Below, piece by piece: positions 22,520-34,740 of a stretch of DNA of 64,000 nt. Every line of letters starts with the position of its first letter. Positions within the stretch are counted from its first letter, which is position 1. The DNA comes from Thereva unica (Eukaryota; Arthropoda; Insecta; Diptera; Therevidae). Under the pieces are notes generated by a model, which ran no database searches, had not been told where the DNA came from, and saw only the letters and a program-made list of their open reading frames with translations. The stretch is taken from assembly GCA_949987705.1 (NCBI GenBank), contig OX465281.1, forward strand, positions 172,498,516 to 172,562,515. The letters run 5' to 3'. A program made the position numbers and the translations under genes.

Positions 22520-22811
22520 TAGCAAAAAACCCGCGTGCGTTGCAACGCCTTTAAATAAAAAAAGACTATGTGTGCACAGTCCACGATAGGAAAAAAGTAT
22601 AAAGAGGTAAAAGAACAAATCTTCAAAAATTTATTTTGAATAGGTACCTATTAAAATACTTTTTTTTAAATTTGATGTTAAGCGACTCCTATCGAAAGAC
22701 GTACAATAGACAACTGGGCAAGCATATCAAACTGAAATTAGCCGGCGTGGACCGGACTTAACCGAAATTATTTTTTAATAATTTTTCAAAATTGCTCTTA
22801 TAACAACACTT

Positions 22812-23420
22812 TTATTTTAATGCCTCTCTATAGACAATGTTTTGCGTTTTATTGTTTGGGGCATAAATTATTAAGTTTGTTGAGTTGCTGATTCGAGAGC
22901 ATGCAACGTATAGTTGTCCATGAGTAAAGCAAGTTTTACTTAAATCAATTCCCGCTTTTCCTAATGTTTGGCCCTGAGACTTATTAATCGTCATCGCGAA
23001 ACATAAGGTAACAGGGAATTGTAAGCGTTTGAATTTAAAGGGATAATTACTCGGAATTATAGGTATCCTAGGTATTAGCACATTTTCGCCTTTCCCACAA
23101 TCCGTTAAAATTGTAGCTTCAATTAAATTCTTGTGTAATGCAACAATTCTCAATCTAGTAGGTACCATTGCACAGTTTTGGTGGATTTAAATTACGGAGT
23201 AAAAGAACGGGTACATTCACTTTAAGACGTATTTCATGTGCAGGAAGACCAGGGACTGTTACGCAGAACCACGAATCTGTTCGCAGAACCACGAATGTGT
23301 TCTACATCTTCATAGATTTCTTTAATCAATGTTTCGGTATGCGTAACGACTCGACAAAGAGTAGGCGGAAATACGATTTCATGATTATTGTTTATTTCAG
23401 GAAATTTTCCCTCACCAAAT
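22812..23420 (-). pseudogene. Helitron PIF1-like helicase, C-terminal fragment
   Basis: The final ~119 codons (22812-23168) are open and contain the helicase end motifs RLQFPVTLCFAMTINKSQGQ and GQLYVACSRI, the diagnostic C-terminus of Helitron Rep-Hel proteins. The upstream frame continues with recognisable family sequence (LPAHEIRLKVNVPVLLLRNL, then further up a GEGKFPE motif) as far as ~23420. A 20-bp tandem duplication near 23263-23302 (cgcagaaccacgaat repeated) shifts the frame. The Rep nuclease and Walker A/B region are absent. The helicase would unwind DNA during rolling-circle transposition. Confidence 0.85.
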
Positions 23421-23660
23421 TATGCAAAAAAAAAAACAAAACTTGCGATTTCGCCCTTTTCATAGGTTTTTATAAATCCGCTTCGCTTGTTTCTGCTCCT
23501 TTTTTCCACTTTTCACTTTTAACCGTATATGTACTAATTACGTACTGAAAATTATGCAAAAAAGGAACGAAACTTGCGTTTTCGCCCTTTTCGTAAGTTT
23601 TTTTAAATCCACTTCACTTATCTTTTTTCCACTTTTCACTCTTAACCATCAAAACTTCCT
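23421..23660. repeat. Imperfect ~130-bp direct duplication in the Helitron 5' part
   Basis: Two blocks starting ttatgcaaaaaa and containing acttgcg, tcgcccttttc and tttttccacttttcac lie at about 23421-23525 and 23551-23650. Noncoding; frames through it are accidental. Confidence 0.6.
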
Positions 23661-24351
23661 TTTGATCAATTTAAATCTTTTCACTTTTTTCTTTAAAACG
23701 ACAAAACTATCAATTTTTGTAAATCTTCACTATTTTTTTAAACATTTAAGTTTTCGTTTTTCCGCTTTATCTTCTTCATTTCACATAGTCTAGGGAAAAT
23801 CCCATTGGAAATGTTTTTGAAGCTTTTTAAATAATCTACCGATCGAAAGATGGCCCTCTATTTGAGGAAAAATTAGCCATCAAACTTCTATTTCGAATTT
23901 GTCGCATCTTCCAAATTCTAAAGTGAATAATAATTTATTTTAATTTATGCCTTTTTCACTATTCTATTTTCATTTATTTGTTAAAAGTTTTCATGAATAA
24001 TAACATACTCTTGTTCTTCTTTAGAGAAAATTGAGCAATTTTTGGTTATTGGTTAAAATAATGAGCAATTTTTTGGTTACTACAGAGACTTGGGTAAAAT
24101 ATGAAAACCTAATCTCACAACCGATTTTTCATATGTAAACAAAAATATTCCTCCACCAACCCCCTCGCCGTCGAAGTAAAAGTTATTAATAATTTCTTTT
24201 AGGGGCTAAATTTTAGAAATTTAAATAGCCTATAATCTAAGTTAGGTAATTTTGGACATATTTGGAGAAAATTACCACAATCAGTGCAGGATTTTATGAG
24301 TTTATCCCGGACAAACAGACGGAATGACAGCGGGCTCTGCTTTATTTATAT

Positions 24352-24354
<3 letters not shown>

Positions 24355-24443
<89 letters not shown>
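24355..24443. repeat. (TA)n microsatellite
   Basis: About 43 TA units directly abutting the Helitron 5' end on one side and the first copy of the 5.3-kb unit on the other. Confidence 0.95.
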
Positions 24444-24445
<2 letters not shown>

Positions 24446-25530
24446 AGATATCAGTTATTTCAGGCACGTGAAGTGCGAACTTTGGCGTTGTATTACTCGC
24501 AAACTATACAAGCGAGAACTATGACTAAGGGCTTATTCTAAAGGCAATCACTAGCACTATAAGTTTGGTAATCGGCATTAACCCACCCAAATTAATATCT
24601 TACGAGATAATCGCAAAAAAACTGCATTCAACCTCAACCACCCGAACAAGTTCGAACTTTGAGCGGCCATAACTTTGAGCCAAATTAACTTACAGACTTC
24701 GTTAAGGGCTCATTTTGTAGATAATTTTATTCTCTAATGACTTTGTATTGATCATTTTCAGCTATCATTGCACACAACCGAGTTATTTGGTATAAACGAC
24801 CTCTACCTATTTTTCAAGATGGCGGCTTTTCCCATCACACTGCGACCCCACAAACTTGGTTTTAACATTGTCAGATGTACCCCAACAAATTCCAAAAAAA
24901 AAATATTGACCATCATGAAATGCAATTTGATTTACTAATTGCACTGGACTATAATGTTTTGTCATAAACGATTCGTCGATTTGTGCAAGTTAAAAAAAAA
25001 TTGTAATTTAAAAAGGGGAAAGGCCCAGTACATCTCACCAAAGGGGAAGTGGGTGCCAATTTAAAACAAGAGCACCTCACATATTTAATTCACTTCCTTT
25101 CACTTCCTTTTGGTATTCTAAGCACCCAAACCACAGACAAACGGTTTTAACAGCTTCGGTTTTATCAATTGAAGGCCACTGCCAAACCACACGAAAAATA
25201 TGAAACAATTCACCTCTACATAATGGTGAATTTGTATTCCTATAATGAGATAAAGCAAAGTCTGGGCGACAACGTAGCTAACATGCCAGAAAATTTATGC
25301 AGTAAGGCAGAGTGTATTTTAACTGTTGCACACACAGCCCCGAGTTTCTTCGTCTCTTGTACCCCGTCCGGCCCATTTCTAATCGTTATACGAAAGTTCA
25401 GACGATTTTTCATGTGTGAAAGCGTTACGCGAATGAAATTGATTCACTCTCATGTAAATTTTTGAAGCAAACGTCCCTAAAGAAGTTTTACTTCAAAAAC
25501 CTATATCTTGATGTAGCCCAGTCAGTTTAT
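24444..25530. other. Unclassified repeat DNA at the left of each unit
   Basis: Gene-free sequence repeated at 29792 and 35059, with an inverted dispersed relative at 4575-5365. It carries a ~98-codon frame from 25169 conserved among copies (includes NMPENLCSKAECILTVAHTA). Conservation simply reflects recent duplication: unit 2 loses the frame end to a deletion, and there is no domain similarity. Confidence 0.5.
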
Positions 25531-25541
25531 ACTTACATGAA

Positions 25542-25605
25542 CCTCTGAAAAAAATGCAACTGGAGATTTATAACTGATAAATCTCCAGTTGTATTTTTTC
25601 AGAGG
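25542..25605. repeat. Hairpin-forming inverted repeat, unit 1
   Basis: Arms cctctgaaaaaaatgcaact and its complement (ending ttttttcagagg) enclose gataaatctccagttg-type stem sequence on a 4-nt loop. This is the central stem of the 124-bp foldback seen uninterrupted at 36112-36235. Here the outer right arm is displaced by HINE B. Confidence 0.8.
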
Positions 25606-25619
25606 TTTGACCCTTTTTT

Positions 25620-26512
25620 AACTTCCCACTATAGGAAGTTATTGTAATCGGTCCGAAAATCGAAATCGAAAATTTCAACGTATTTTTATCTTTCAAGGTC
25701 CCAGGAGCATTTTAAGCAAAAAATTGGGAGGAAGTATGTGTGTGTGTGTATGTGCGTACGGATGTGGTCAGTTTTTCCTGCACGATATCGCGCGAACCAA
25801 AACTGATATCGACTTCGTTGAGGTGTCATTCGAAGCGTATCAACCGAAATATAATCTGAAAAGATTTTCATGAAATTCGGTCCAGCCGTTTTTTTGTTTA
25901 AGCGACTTAAGTGATTTTTGTACCTGTACGATATCGCCCGAACCTCAAAAGATATTGACTTACTTGAGGTGCCGTTCGAAGCGTATTAGCGACAATATAA
26001 TCTGAAAAGATTTTTATAATATTCGGTCCAGCGGTTTTTTGGTTTAAATGACTTAAGTGATTGTTGTATTTGCACGATATCCCGCGAACTATAAAAGATA
26101 TCGACTTAGTTGACGTGCCGTTCGAAGAGTATTAACCAAAATATGATCTGAAAAGATTTTCATAAAATTCGGTCGAGCCGTTTTTTTGTTTAAGCGGCGT
26201 AAGTGATTTTTGTACCTGCACGATACCGCGCGAACTAAAAACTATTTCGACTTCATTGAGGTGCCGAAAAACATTAACACATCAATTTTATATACATTTT
26301 CGTCTTCCTAATCTTGTAGGTGCGCACATTTAGTTTGACATTTTAGCGAAAATATTGATAAACAATTGTGACAAATTCTCAGTATTATACATTATATTCT
26401 ATATTGCCTATTGTTCATTTATTATTAAAATATCCAATCATAATATTGAACATCCATCATACTGGGAAGTTGATCGTGTGGACCGAACGGGTCGAACCCA
26501 CATCCCAACTAG
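25620..26512 (+). mobile_element. HINE copy B
   Basis: Starts AACTTCCCACTATAGGAAG and ends cacatcccaactag, with the inverted subterminal copy actgggaagttg inside the 3' end. It sits between ccctttttt and gtataaagtgac, which are directly joined in unit 3 (36211-36220). That natural empty site shows insertion at a T run with at most a TT duplication. Confidence 0.8.
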
Positions 26513-27688
26513 TTGTATAAAGTGACTGGGCTAATGGTGCACCCCTTCTTTTCTAGTAAGTATTTTCGCTACATCAACTTTATAATACGTAGTAAAATTA
26601 AACTGACCTAGCATACCGTTATAAAAAAAACTGCACCACATTCAGGGGATTTTCAATGAAAAATTTTTATTCGAAAATATTTTACAATGAATCGAGAAAA
26701 TTTTCAGTAATCTCAACATGAGTGTGTAGTAATTTTGTTTAATAAAAATCCCGGAAAAACACCCTGCTGCCTTACAAATTTCGTTGTCAATTCGAAGGTC
26801 ATTGCCACGAAAACAATTTTTTTCATTCAAACCATTTGCTACCTTTTTTCCGAAAAGCTACTTCAAAAATTCAGTCACGTAACAAAAATTACGAGAATCT
26901 TTACGGTTGTGTACAAGCCATAAGCTGCGAAAAATAAAAAAACGGCAATTTCTTGTAGGCCGTGAAAGCCGTAAATTTAAAGCACACCGCATATTTATAT
27001 TATTAGTAACTGAGCAAATATTACGATGGTTCAGAGCTTGGCGACTTTGTAGTCGGAGTCAACACTCGCGGTGGACTAGCAGTTGCCAAACCAGGTAAAC
27101 TGCCGCATTTGATGTAGTTTGAACTCGTACGTGCTGCAAATTTATTGCCAGGCCAGAAATTGCAATTAACTCTGCTTTAGCGACGGTTTGGGGTTAAGTA
27201 GGAGAAGTCGATAATGACCTGGATGATAGTTTTACCAGACATTATCGTTTACTAGGCGTTTGTTAGTAAATGTTTACCGGCAATTAAAAAGCTATAAAAT
27301 ACTTAAAGGAAAACAATTACTTAAGTTACTCGTTTCCGAGTAAAATTTATGACTTTATTATTATTTTGTAGTTGTAACCAGCTTAATTTAGTTCCTTTGC
27401 AATGCCTTTGGGTTCCGGAAAATAAATAAAATATACTCTTAAAAAAAGTTTACCATAAATCTTGCGATAATCCTTAAATTGACTTTACCTTTTGTTTTTT
27501 CTTTTAAAGTAAACGTGCCTGTTCTAGAATATCGTTTTAGAGAGATGCATCTCTTTTTAGTCATCGGATGACGTTATGTAGTTTTATTCATGTAACTACA
27601 ATATTAGCGCAATGAAATTCAAAATACAATTTTAAAATATTGAAGTTTTATTATCTAACTTTCATTAAATTGTTGCAATTTTCTTATT
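26513..27688. other. Unclassified AT-rich unit interior
   Basis: About 1.2 kb between HINE B and HINE C, repeated in units 2 (31789-32965) and 3 (36217-37392). Frames of ~60-67 codons here differ between copies by single indels, arguing against coding function. A short palindrome, agagatgcatctct, lies near 27541. Confidence 0.5.
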
Positions 27689-28688
27689 AACTTCCCAGTA
27701 TAGGAAGTTATTGTAATCGGTCCGAAAATCGAAATCGAAAATTTCAACGTATTTTCATCTTTCAAGGTCCCAGGAGCATTTTAAGCAAAAAATTGGGAGG
27801 AAGTATGTGTGTGTGTATGTGCGTACGGATGTGGTCATTTTTTCCTGCACGATATCGCGCGAACCAAAACTGATATCGACTTCGTTGAGGTGTTGTTCGA
27901 AGCGTATTAACCGAAATATGATCTGAAAAGATTTTCATGAAATTCGGTCCAGCCGTTTTTTTGTTTTCCCGAATCACGAAAGATATTGAATTACTTGAGG
28001 TGCCGTTCAAAGCGTATTGGCGACAATATAATCTGAAAAGATTTTTATAATATTCGGTCCAGCGGTTTTTTGGTTTAAATGACTTAAGTGATTTTTGTAC
28101 CTGCACGATGTCGCACGACCTATAAAAGATATCGACTTAGTTGACGTGCCGTTCGAAGAGTATTAACCAAAATATGATCTGAAAAGATTTTCATAAAATT
28201 CGGTGGAGCCGTTTTTTTGTTTAAGCGGCGTAAGTGATTTTTGTACCTGCACGATATCGCCCGAACCACGAAAGATATTGACTTACTTGAGGTGCCGTTC
28301 GAAGAGTATCAGCGACAATATAATCAGAAAAGATTTTTATAATATTCGGTCCAGCGGTTTTTTGGTTTAAATGACTTAAGTGATTTTTGTGCCTGCACGA
28401 TACTGCGCGAACTAAAAACTATATCGACTTCATTGAGGTGCCGAAAAACATTAATACATCAATTTTATATACATTTTCGTCATCCTAATCTTGTAAGTGC
28501 GCACATTTAGTTTGACATTGTAGCGAAAATATTGATAAACAATTGTGACAAATTCTCGGTATTATACATATATTATATATTGCCTATTGTTCATTTATTA
28601 TTAAAATATCCAATAATAATATTCAACATCCATCATACTAGGAAGTTGATCGTGTGGACCGATAGGGTCGAACCCACATCCCAACTAG
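27689..28688 (+). mobile_element. HINE copy C
   Basis: Same termini as copy B (AACTTCCCAGTATAGGAAG at the start, cccaactag at the end) with ~146-bp core repeats. It contains a short (TG)n stretch near 27805. The intact sequence caacgtattttcatc at ~27747 is the empty site of the gypsy pair found in the unit 3 equivalent. Confidence 0.8.
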
Positions 28689-28859
28689 TTTTTATGATAA
28701 AATGAATACTCAAAATGAAATAAGTTCAATAAATGTTCAAAAAAAGAATCGAAATGATTCGCGTAGCATTGCAGCACTACTTTCTGTTAAACTATTTGCT
28801 GGATAGGTTGCACTCGGAAAGGAATTGCATTGAAGAGCATTGTGTTATACGGCATTTTT
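28689..28859. other. Spacer between HINEs C and D
   Basis: Short unique-looking sequence repeated at 33956-34126 and 47765-47911. The unit 3 copy lacks ~20 bp. No feature. Confidence 0.5.
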
Positions 28860-29473
28860 AACTTCCCAGTATAGGAAGTTATTGTAATGGGTCCGAAAAT
28901 CGAAATTGAAAATTTCGACGTATTTTCATTTTTCACGGTCCCAGGAGCATTTTAAGCAAAAAATTGGGAGGAAGTATGTGTATATGTGTGTGTGTGTGCG
29001 AACGTATGTGGTCATTTTTTCCTGCACGATATCGCGCGAACCAAAAAAGATATCGACTTCGTTGAGGTGTCGTTCGAAACGTATTAACCGAAATATGATC
29101 TGAAAATATTTTCATAAAATTCGGTCAAGCAATTTTTTTGTTTAAGCGGCGTAAGTGATTTTTGTACCTGCACGATATCTTTCGAACCACGAAAGATATT
29201 GACTTACTTGTGGTGCCGTTCGAAGCGTATTAGCGACAATATAATCTGAAAAGATTTTTATAATATTCGGTCGAGCAGTTTTTTGGTTTAAATGACATAA
29301 GTGATTTTTTGTACCTGCACGAAATCGCGCGAACTATTAAAGATATCGACTGGCTTAGTTGACGTGCCGTTCGAAGAGTATTAACCAAAATATGATCCGA
29401 AAAGATTTTCATAAAATTCGGTCGAACCGTTTTTTTTTTGTTTAAACGACGTTTATGATTTTTGTACCTGCAC
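28860..29473 (+). mobile_element. HINE copy D, truncated at the duplication junction
   Basis: Starts AACTTCCCAGTATAGGAAG but breaks off after gtacctgcac at ~29473, where the next unit begins. The unit 3 counterpart (47912-49381) is complete, so the truncation marks the breakpoint of the tandem duplication. Confidence 0.8.
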
Positions 29474-30808
29474 GGCACCTCGAAAATGATGATTCTTAGC
29501 TACTATTTCTCATTATTATAATTTTCCAAAGTAGTTAAATAACCCAAAATATAGATAATTCAGGGGGTTACATAAAATTCTAATTCATCCGACATGCGAA
29601 ACTGGCTGGAAGCGAGTTATTCGTCGAGAAGTGTCACAACCTTCGCTGTTGACTTTTCACCCGTTATCTCGCGGACATGAAGCGACATAGAGTTTCGGTC
29701 AATAGCCCATTTGAAAGATATTTTAATACCCGTATTTCTGCTGTTTACTACGTTATCATATAAGCAACCGTTAAGGAGATATTAAAAAAATGGAGATATC
29801 AGTTATTTCAGGCACGTGAAGTGCGAACTTTGGCGTTGTATTACTCGCAAACTATACAAGCGAGAACTACGACTAAGGGCTTATTCTAAAGGCAATCACT
29901 AGCACTATAAGTTTGGTAATCGGCATTAACCCATCCAAATTAATATCTTACGAGATAATCGCAAAAAAACTGCATTCAACCTCAACCACCCGAACAAGTT
30001 CGAACTTTGAGCGGCCATAACTTTGAGCCAAATTAACTTACAGACTTCGTTAAGAGCTCATTTTGTAGATAATTTTATTCTCTAATGACTTTGTATTGAT
30101 CATTTTCAGCTATAATTGCACACAACCGAGTTATTTGGTATAAACGACCTCTACCTATTTTTCAAGATGGCGGCTTTTCCCATCACACTGCGACCCCACA
30201 AACTTGGTTTTAACATTGTCAGATGTACCCCAACAAATTCCAAAAAAAAAATATTGACCATCATGAAATGCAATTTGATTTACTAATTGCACTGGACTAT
30301 AATGTTTTGTCATAAACGATTCGTCGATTTGTGCAAGTTAAAAAAAAAATTGTAATTTAAAAAGGGGAAAGGCCCAGTACATCTCACCAAAGGGGAAGTG
30401 GGTGCCAATTTAAAACAAGAGCACCTCACATATTTAATTCACTTCCTTTCACTTCCTTTTGGTATTCTAAGCACCCAAACCACAGACAAACGGTTTTAAC
30501 AGCTTCGGTTTTATCAATTGAAGGCCACTGCCAAACCACACGAAAAATATGAAACAATTCACCTCTACATAATGGTGAATTTGTATTCCTATAATGAGAT
30601 AAAGCAAAGTCTGGGCGACAACGTAGCTAACATGCCAGAAAATTTATGCAGTAAGGCAGAGTGTATTTTAACTGTTGCACACACAGCCCCGAGTTTCTTC
30701 GTCTCTTGTACCCCGTCCGGCCCATTTCTAATCGTTATACGAAAGTTCAGACGATTTTTCAACTGATAAATCTCCAGTTGTATTTTTTCAGAGGTTTGAC
30801 CCTTTTTT

Positions 30809-31697
30809 AACTTCCCAGTATAGGAAGTTATTGTAATCGGTCCGAAAATCGAAATCGAAAATTTCAACGTATTTTCATCTTTCAAGGTCCCAGTAGCATT
30901 TTAAGCAAAAAATTGGGAGGAAGTATGTGTGTGTGTATGTGCGTACGGATGTGGTCAGTTTTTCCTGCACGATATCGCGCGAACCAAAACTGATATCGAC
31001 TTCGTTGAGGTGTCATTCGAAGCGTATCAACCGAAATATGATCTGAAAAGATTTTCATGAAATTCGGTCCAGCCGTTTTTTTGTTTAAGCGACTTAAGTG
31101 ATTTTTGTACCTGTACGATATCGCCCGAACCTCAAAAGATATTGACTTACTTGAGGTGCCGTTCGAAGCGTATTAGCGACAATATAATCTGAAAAGATTT
31201 TTATAATATTCGGTCCAGCGGTTTTTTGGTTTAAATGACTTAAGTGATTGTTGTATTTGCACGATATCCCGCGAACTATAAAAGATATCGACTTAGTTGA
31301 CGTGCCGTTCGAAGAGTATTAACCAAAATATGATCTGAAAAGATTTTCATAAAATTCGGTCGAGCCGTTTTTTTGTTTAAGCGGCGTAAGTGATTTTTGT
31401 ACCTGCACGATACCGCGCGAACTAAAAACTATATCGACTTCATTGAGGTGCCGAAAAACATTAATACATCAATTTTATATACATTTTCGTCATCCTAATC
31501 TTGTAAGTGCGCACATTTAGTTTGACATTTTAGCGAAAATATTGATAAACAACTGTGACAAATTCTCAGTATTATAGATATATTCTATATTGCCTATTGT
31601 TCATTTATTATTAAAATATCCAATCATATATTCAACATCCATCATACTGGGAAGTTGATCGTGTGGACCGAAAGGGTCGAACCCACATCCCAACTAG
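30809..31697 (+). mobile_element. HINE copy E
   Basis: Equivalent of copy B in unit 2, complete from AACTTCCCAGTATAGG to cccaactag. It carries gaccgaaagggtcg in its 3' end, where copy B has gaccgaacgggtcg, so the two are not simple copies of each other. Confidence 0.8.
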
Positions 31698-31788
31698 TTA
31701 TTAAAATATCCAATCATAATATTGAACATCCATCATACTGGGAAGTTGATCGTGTGGACCGAACGGGTCGAACCCACATCCCAACTAG
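31698..31788 (+). mobile_element. Extra HINE 3' end joined behind copy E
   Basis: A second 3' terminal segment (from attaaaatatccaatcata to cccaactag) follows copy E directly. It has the gaacgggtcg variant of copy B and then the same gtataaagtgactggg flank. Copy E thus looks like a converted or recombined copy B with the old 3' end left behind. Confidence 0.75.
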
Positions 31789-32965
31789 TTGTATAAAGTG
31801 ACTGGGCTAATGGTGCACCCCTTCTTTTCTAGTAAGTATTTTCGCTACATCAACTTTATAATACGTAGTAAAATTAAACTGACCTAGCATACCGTTATAA
31901 AAAAAACTGCACTACATTCAGGGGATTTTCAATGAAAAATTTTTATTCGAAAATATTTTACAATGAATCGAGAAAATTTTCAGTAATCTCAACATGAGTG
32001 TGTAGTAATTTTGTTTAATAAAAATCCCGGAAAAAACACCCTGCTGCCTTACAAATTTCGTTGTCAATTCGAAGGTCATTGCCACGAAAACAATTTTTTT
32101 CATTCAAACCATTTGCTACCTTTTTTCCGAAAAGCTACTTCAAAAATTCAGTCACGTAACAAAAATTACGAGAATCTTTACGGTTGTGTACAAGCCATAA
32201 GCTGCGAAAAATAAAAAAACGGCAATTTCTTGTAGGCCGTGAAAGCCGTAAATTTAAAGCACACCGCATATTTATATTATTAGTAACTGAGCAAATATTA
32301 CGATGGTTCAGAGCTTGGCGACTTTGTAGTCGGAGTCAACACTCGCGGTGGACTAGCAGTTGCCAAACCAGGTAAACTGCTGCATTTGATGTAGTTTGAA
32401 CTCGTACGTGCTGCAAATTTATTGCCAGGCCAGAAATTGCAATTAACTCTGCTTTAGCGACGGTTTGGGGTTAAGTAGGAGAAGTCGATAATGACCTGGA
32501 TGATAGTTTTACCAGACATTATCGTTTACTAGGCGTTTGTTAGTAAATGTTTACCGGCAATTAAAAAGCTATAAAATACTTAAAGGAAAACAATTACTTA
32601 AGTTACTCGTTTCCGAGTAAAATTTATGACTTTATTATTATTTTGTAGTTGTAACCAGCTTAATTTAGTTCCTTTGCAATGCCTTTGGGTTCCGGAAAAT
32701 AAATAAAATATACTCTTAAAAAAAGTTTACCATAAATCTTGCGATAATCCTTAAATTGACTTTACCTTTTGTTTTTTCTTTTAAAGTAAACGTGCCTGTT
32801 CTAGAATATCGTTTTAGAGAGATGCATCTCTTTTTAGTCATCGGATGACGTTATGTAGTTTTATTCATGTAACTACAATATTAGCGCAATGAAATTCAAA
32901 ATACAATTTTAAAATATTGAAGTTTTATTATCTAACTTTCATTAAATTGTTGCAATTTTCTTATT

Positions 32966-33955
32966 AACTTCCCAGTATAGGAAGTTATTGTAATCGGTCC
33001 GAAAATCGAAATCGAAAATTTCAACGTATTTTCATCTTTCAAGGTCCCAGGAGCATTTTAAGCAAAAAATTGGGAGGAAGTATGTGTGTGTGTATGTGCG
33101 TACGGATGTGGTCATTTTTTCCTGCACGATATCGCGCGAACCAAAACTGATATCGACTTCGTTGAGGTGTTGTTCGAAGCGTATTAACCGAAATATGATC
33201 TGAAAAGATTTTCATGAAATTCGGTCCAGCCGTTTTTTTGTTTTCCCGAATCACGAAAGATATTGAATTACTTGAGGTGCCGTTCAAAGCGTATTGGCGA
33301 CAATATAATCTGAAAAGATTTTTATAATATTCGGTCCAGCGGTTTTTTGGTTTAAATGACTTAAGTGATTTTTGTACCTGCACGATGTCGCACGACCTAT
33401 AAAAGATATCGACTTAGTTGACGTGCCGTTCGAAGAGTATTAACCAAAATATGATCTGAAAAGATTTTCATAAAATTCGGTGGAGCCGTTTTTTTGTTTA
33501 AGCGGCATAAGTGATTTTTGTACCTGCACGATATCGCCCGAACCACGAAAGATATTGACTTACTTGAGGTGCCGTTCGAAGAGTATCAGCGACAATATAA
33601 TCAGAAAAGATTTTTATAATATTCGGTCCAGCGGTTTTTTGGTTTAAATGACTTAAGTGATTTTTGTGCCTGCACGATACTGCGCGAACTAAAAACTATA
33701 TCGACTTCATTGAGGTGCCGAAAAACATTAATACATCAATTTTATATACATTTTCGTCATCCTAATCTTGTAAGTGCGCACATTTAGTTTGACATTGTAG
33801 CGAAAATATTGATAAACAATTGTGACAAATTCTCGGTATTATACATATGCCTATTGTTCATTTATTATTAAAATATCCAATAATAATATTCAACATCCAT
33901 CATACTAGGAAGTTGATCGTGTGGACCGATAGGGTCGAACCCACATCCCAACTAG
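32966..33955 (+). mobile_element. HINE copy F
   Basis: Unit 2 counterpart of copy C, with the same boundaries and a ~10-bp deletion near 33845. Confidence 0.8.
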
Positions 33956-34126
33956 TTTTTATGATAAAATGAATACTCAAAATGAAATAAGTTCAATAAA
34001 TGTTCAAAAAAAGAATCGAAATGATTCGCGTAGCATTGCAGCACTACTTTCTGTTAAACTATTTGCTGGATAGGTTGCACTCGGAAAGGAATTGCATTGA
34101 AGAGCATTGTGTTATACGGCATTTTT

Positions 34127-34740
34127 AACTTCCCAGTATAGGAAGTTATTGTAATGGGTCCGAAAATCGAAATCGAAAATTTCGACGTATTTTCATTTTT
34201 CACGGTCCCAGGAGCATTTTAAGCAAAAAATTGGGAGGAAGTATGTGTATATGTGTGTGTGTGTGCGAACGTATGTGGTCATTTTTTCCTGCACGATATC
34301 GCGCGAACCAAAAAAGATATCGACTTCGTTGAGGTGTCGTTCGAAACGTATTAACCGAAATATGATCTGAAAATATTTTCATAAAATTCGGTCAAGCAAT
34401 TTTTTTGTTTAAGCGGCGTAAGTGATTTTTGTACCTGCACGATATCTTTCGAACCACGAAAGATATTGACTTACTTGTGGTGCCGTTCGAAGCGTATTAG
34501 CGACAATATAATCTGAAAAGATTTTTATAATATTCGGTCGAGCAGTTTTTTGGTTTAAATGACATAAGTGATTTTTTGTACCTGCACGAAATCGCGCGAA
34601 CTATTAAAGATATCGACTGGCTTAGTTGACGTGCCGTTCGAAGAGTATTAACCAAAATATGATCCGAAAAGATTTTCATAAAATTCGGTCGAACCGTTTT
34701 TTTTTTGTTTAAACGACGTTTATGATTTTTGTACCTGCAC
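34127..34740 (+). mobile_element. HINE copy G, truncated at the duplication junction
   Basis: Unit 2 counterpart of copy D, ending at the same base (gtacctgcac) before the ggcacctcg start of unit 3. Confidence 0.8.

Larger units (their letters stand above)
22519..24354 (-). mobile_element. Internally deleted Helitron inserted in (TA)n
   Basis: Read on the minus strand it starts TCTATATAAATAAAGCAGAG at 24354, preceded by A. It ends with a GGCGTTGCAACGCACGCGGG hairpin region and tttttgCTAG at 22519, followed by T. These are canonical 5'-TC, CTAG-3' and A|T insertion features. The 1,836-bp element keeps only the C-terminal part of a PIF1-type helicase and lacks the Rep domain, so it is a deletion derivative. 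Related 3' ends occur at 12094 and ~4128. Confidence 0.88.
24444..29473. repeat. Tandem segmental duplication, unit 1
   Basis: First of three near-identical direct copies. Position 24444 (ggagatatcagttatttcag) aligns to 29792 and 35059, spacings of 5,348 and 5,267 bp. In order it contains unclassified repeat DNA, a foldback hairpin interrupted by HINE B, ~1.2 kb of unclassified AT-rich DNA, HINE C, a short spacer and truncated HINE D. It lacks the ~317 bp that precede the anchor in units 2 and 3, where a (TA)n tract sits instead. No gene is evident. Confidence 0.9.
29474..34740. repeat. Tandem segmental duplication, unit 2
   Basis: Begins at the junction tgcac|ggcacctcg. Compared with unit 1 it adds ~317 bp at the left (29474-29791). 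It also lacks ~165 bp around 30760 (the first arm of the foldback hairpin) and has an extra 91 bp repeating the HINE 3' end at 31698-31788. Otherwise nearly identical. Confidence 0.9.

Noticed and set aside
22298..22554. Long Ile-Tyr repeat peptides
   Set aside because: Translation of (TA)n microsatellites; the same applies at 20535-20740, 24284-24541 and 62647-63002.
25169..25465. ~98-codon frame (MVNLYSYNEIKQS...) present in several copies
   Set aside because: Copies exist only because of the segmental triplication and one dispersed inverted relic. Ends differ by deletions, and no homology to known proteins is recognised.
26735..27098. Short frames in the unit interior (~62-67 codons)
   Set aside because: Sequences change frame between the three units through single-base indels, and no start context or homology is recognised.
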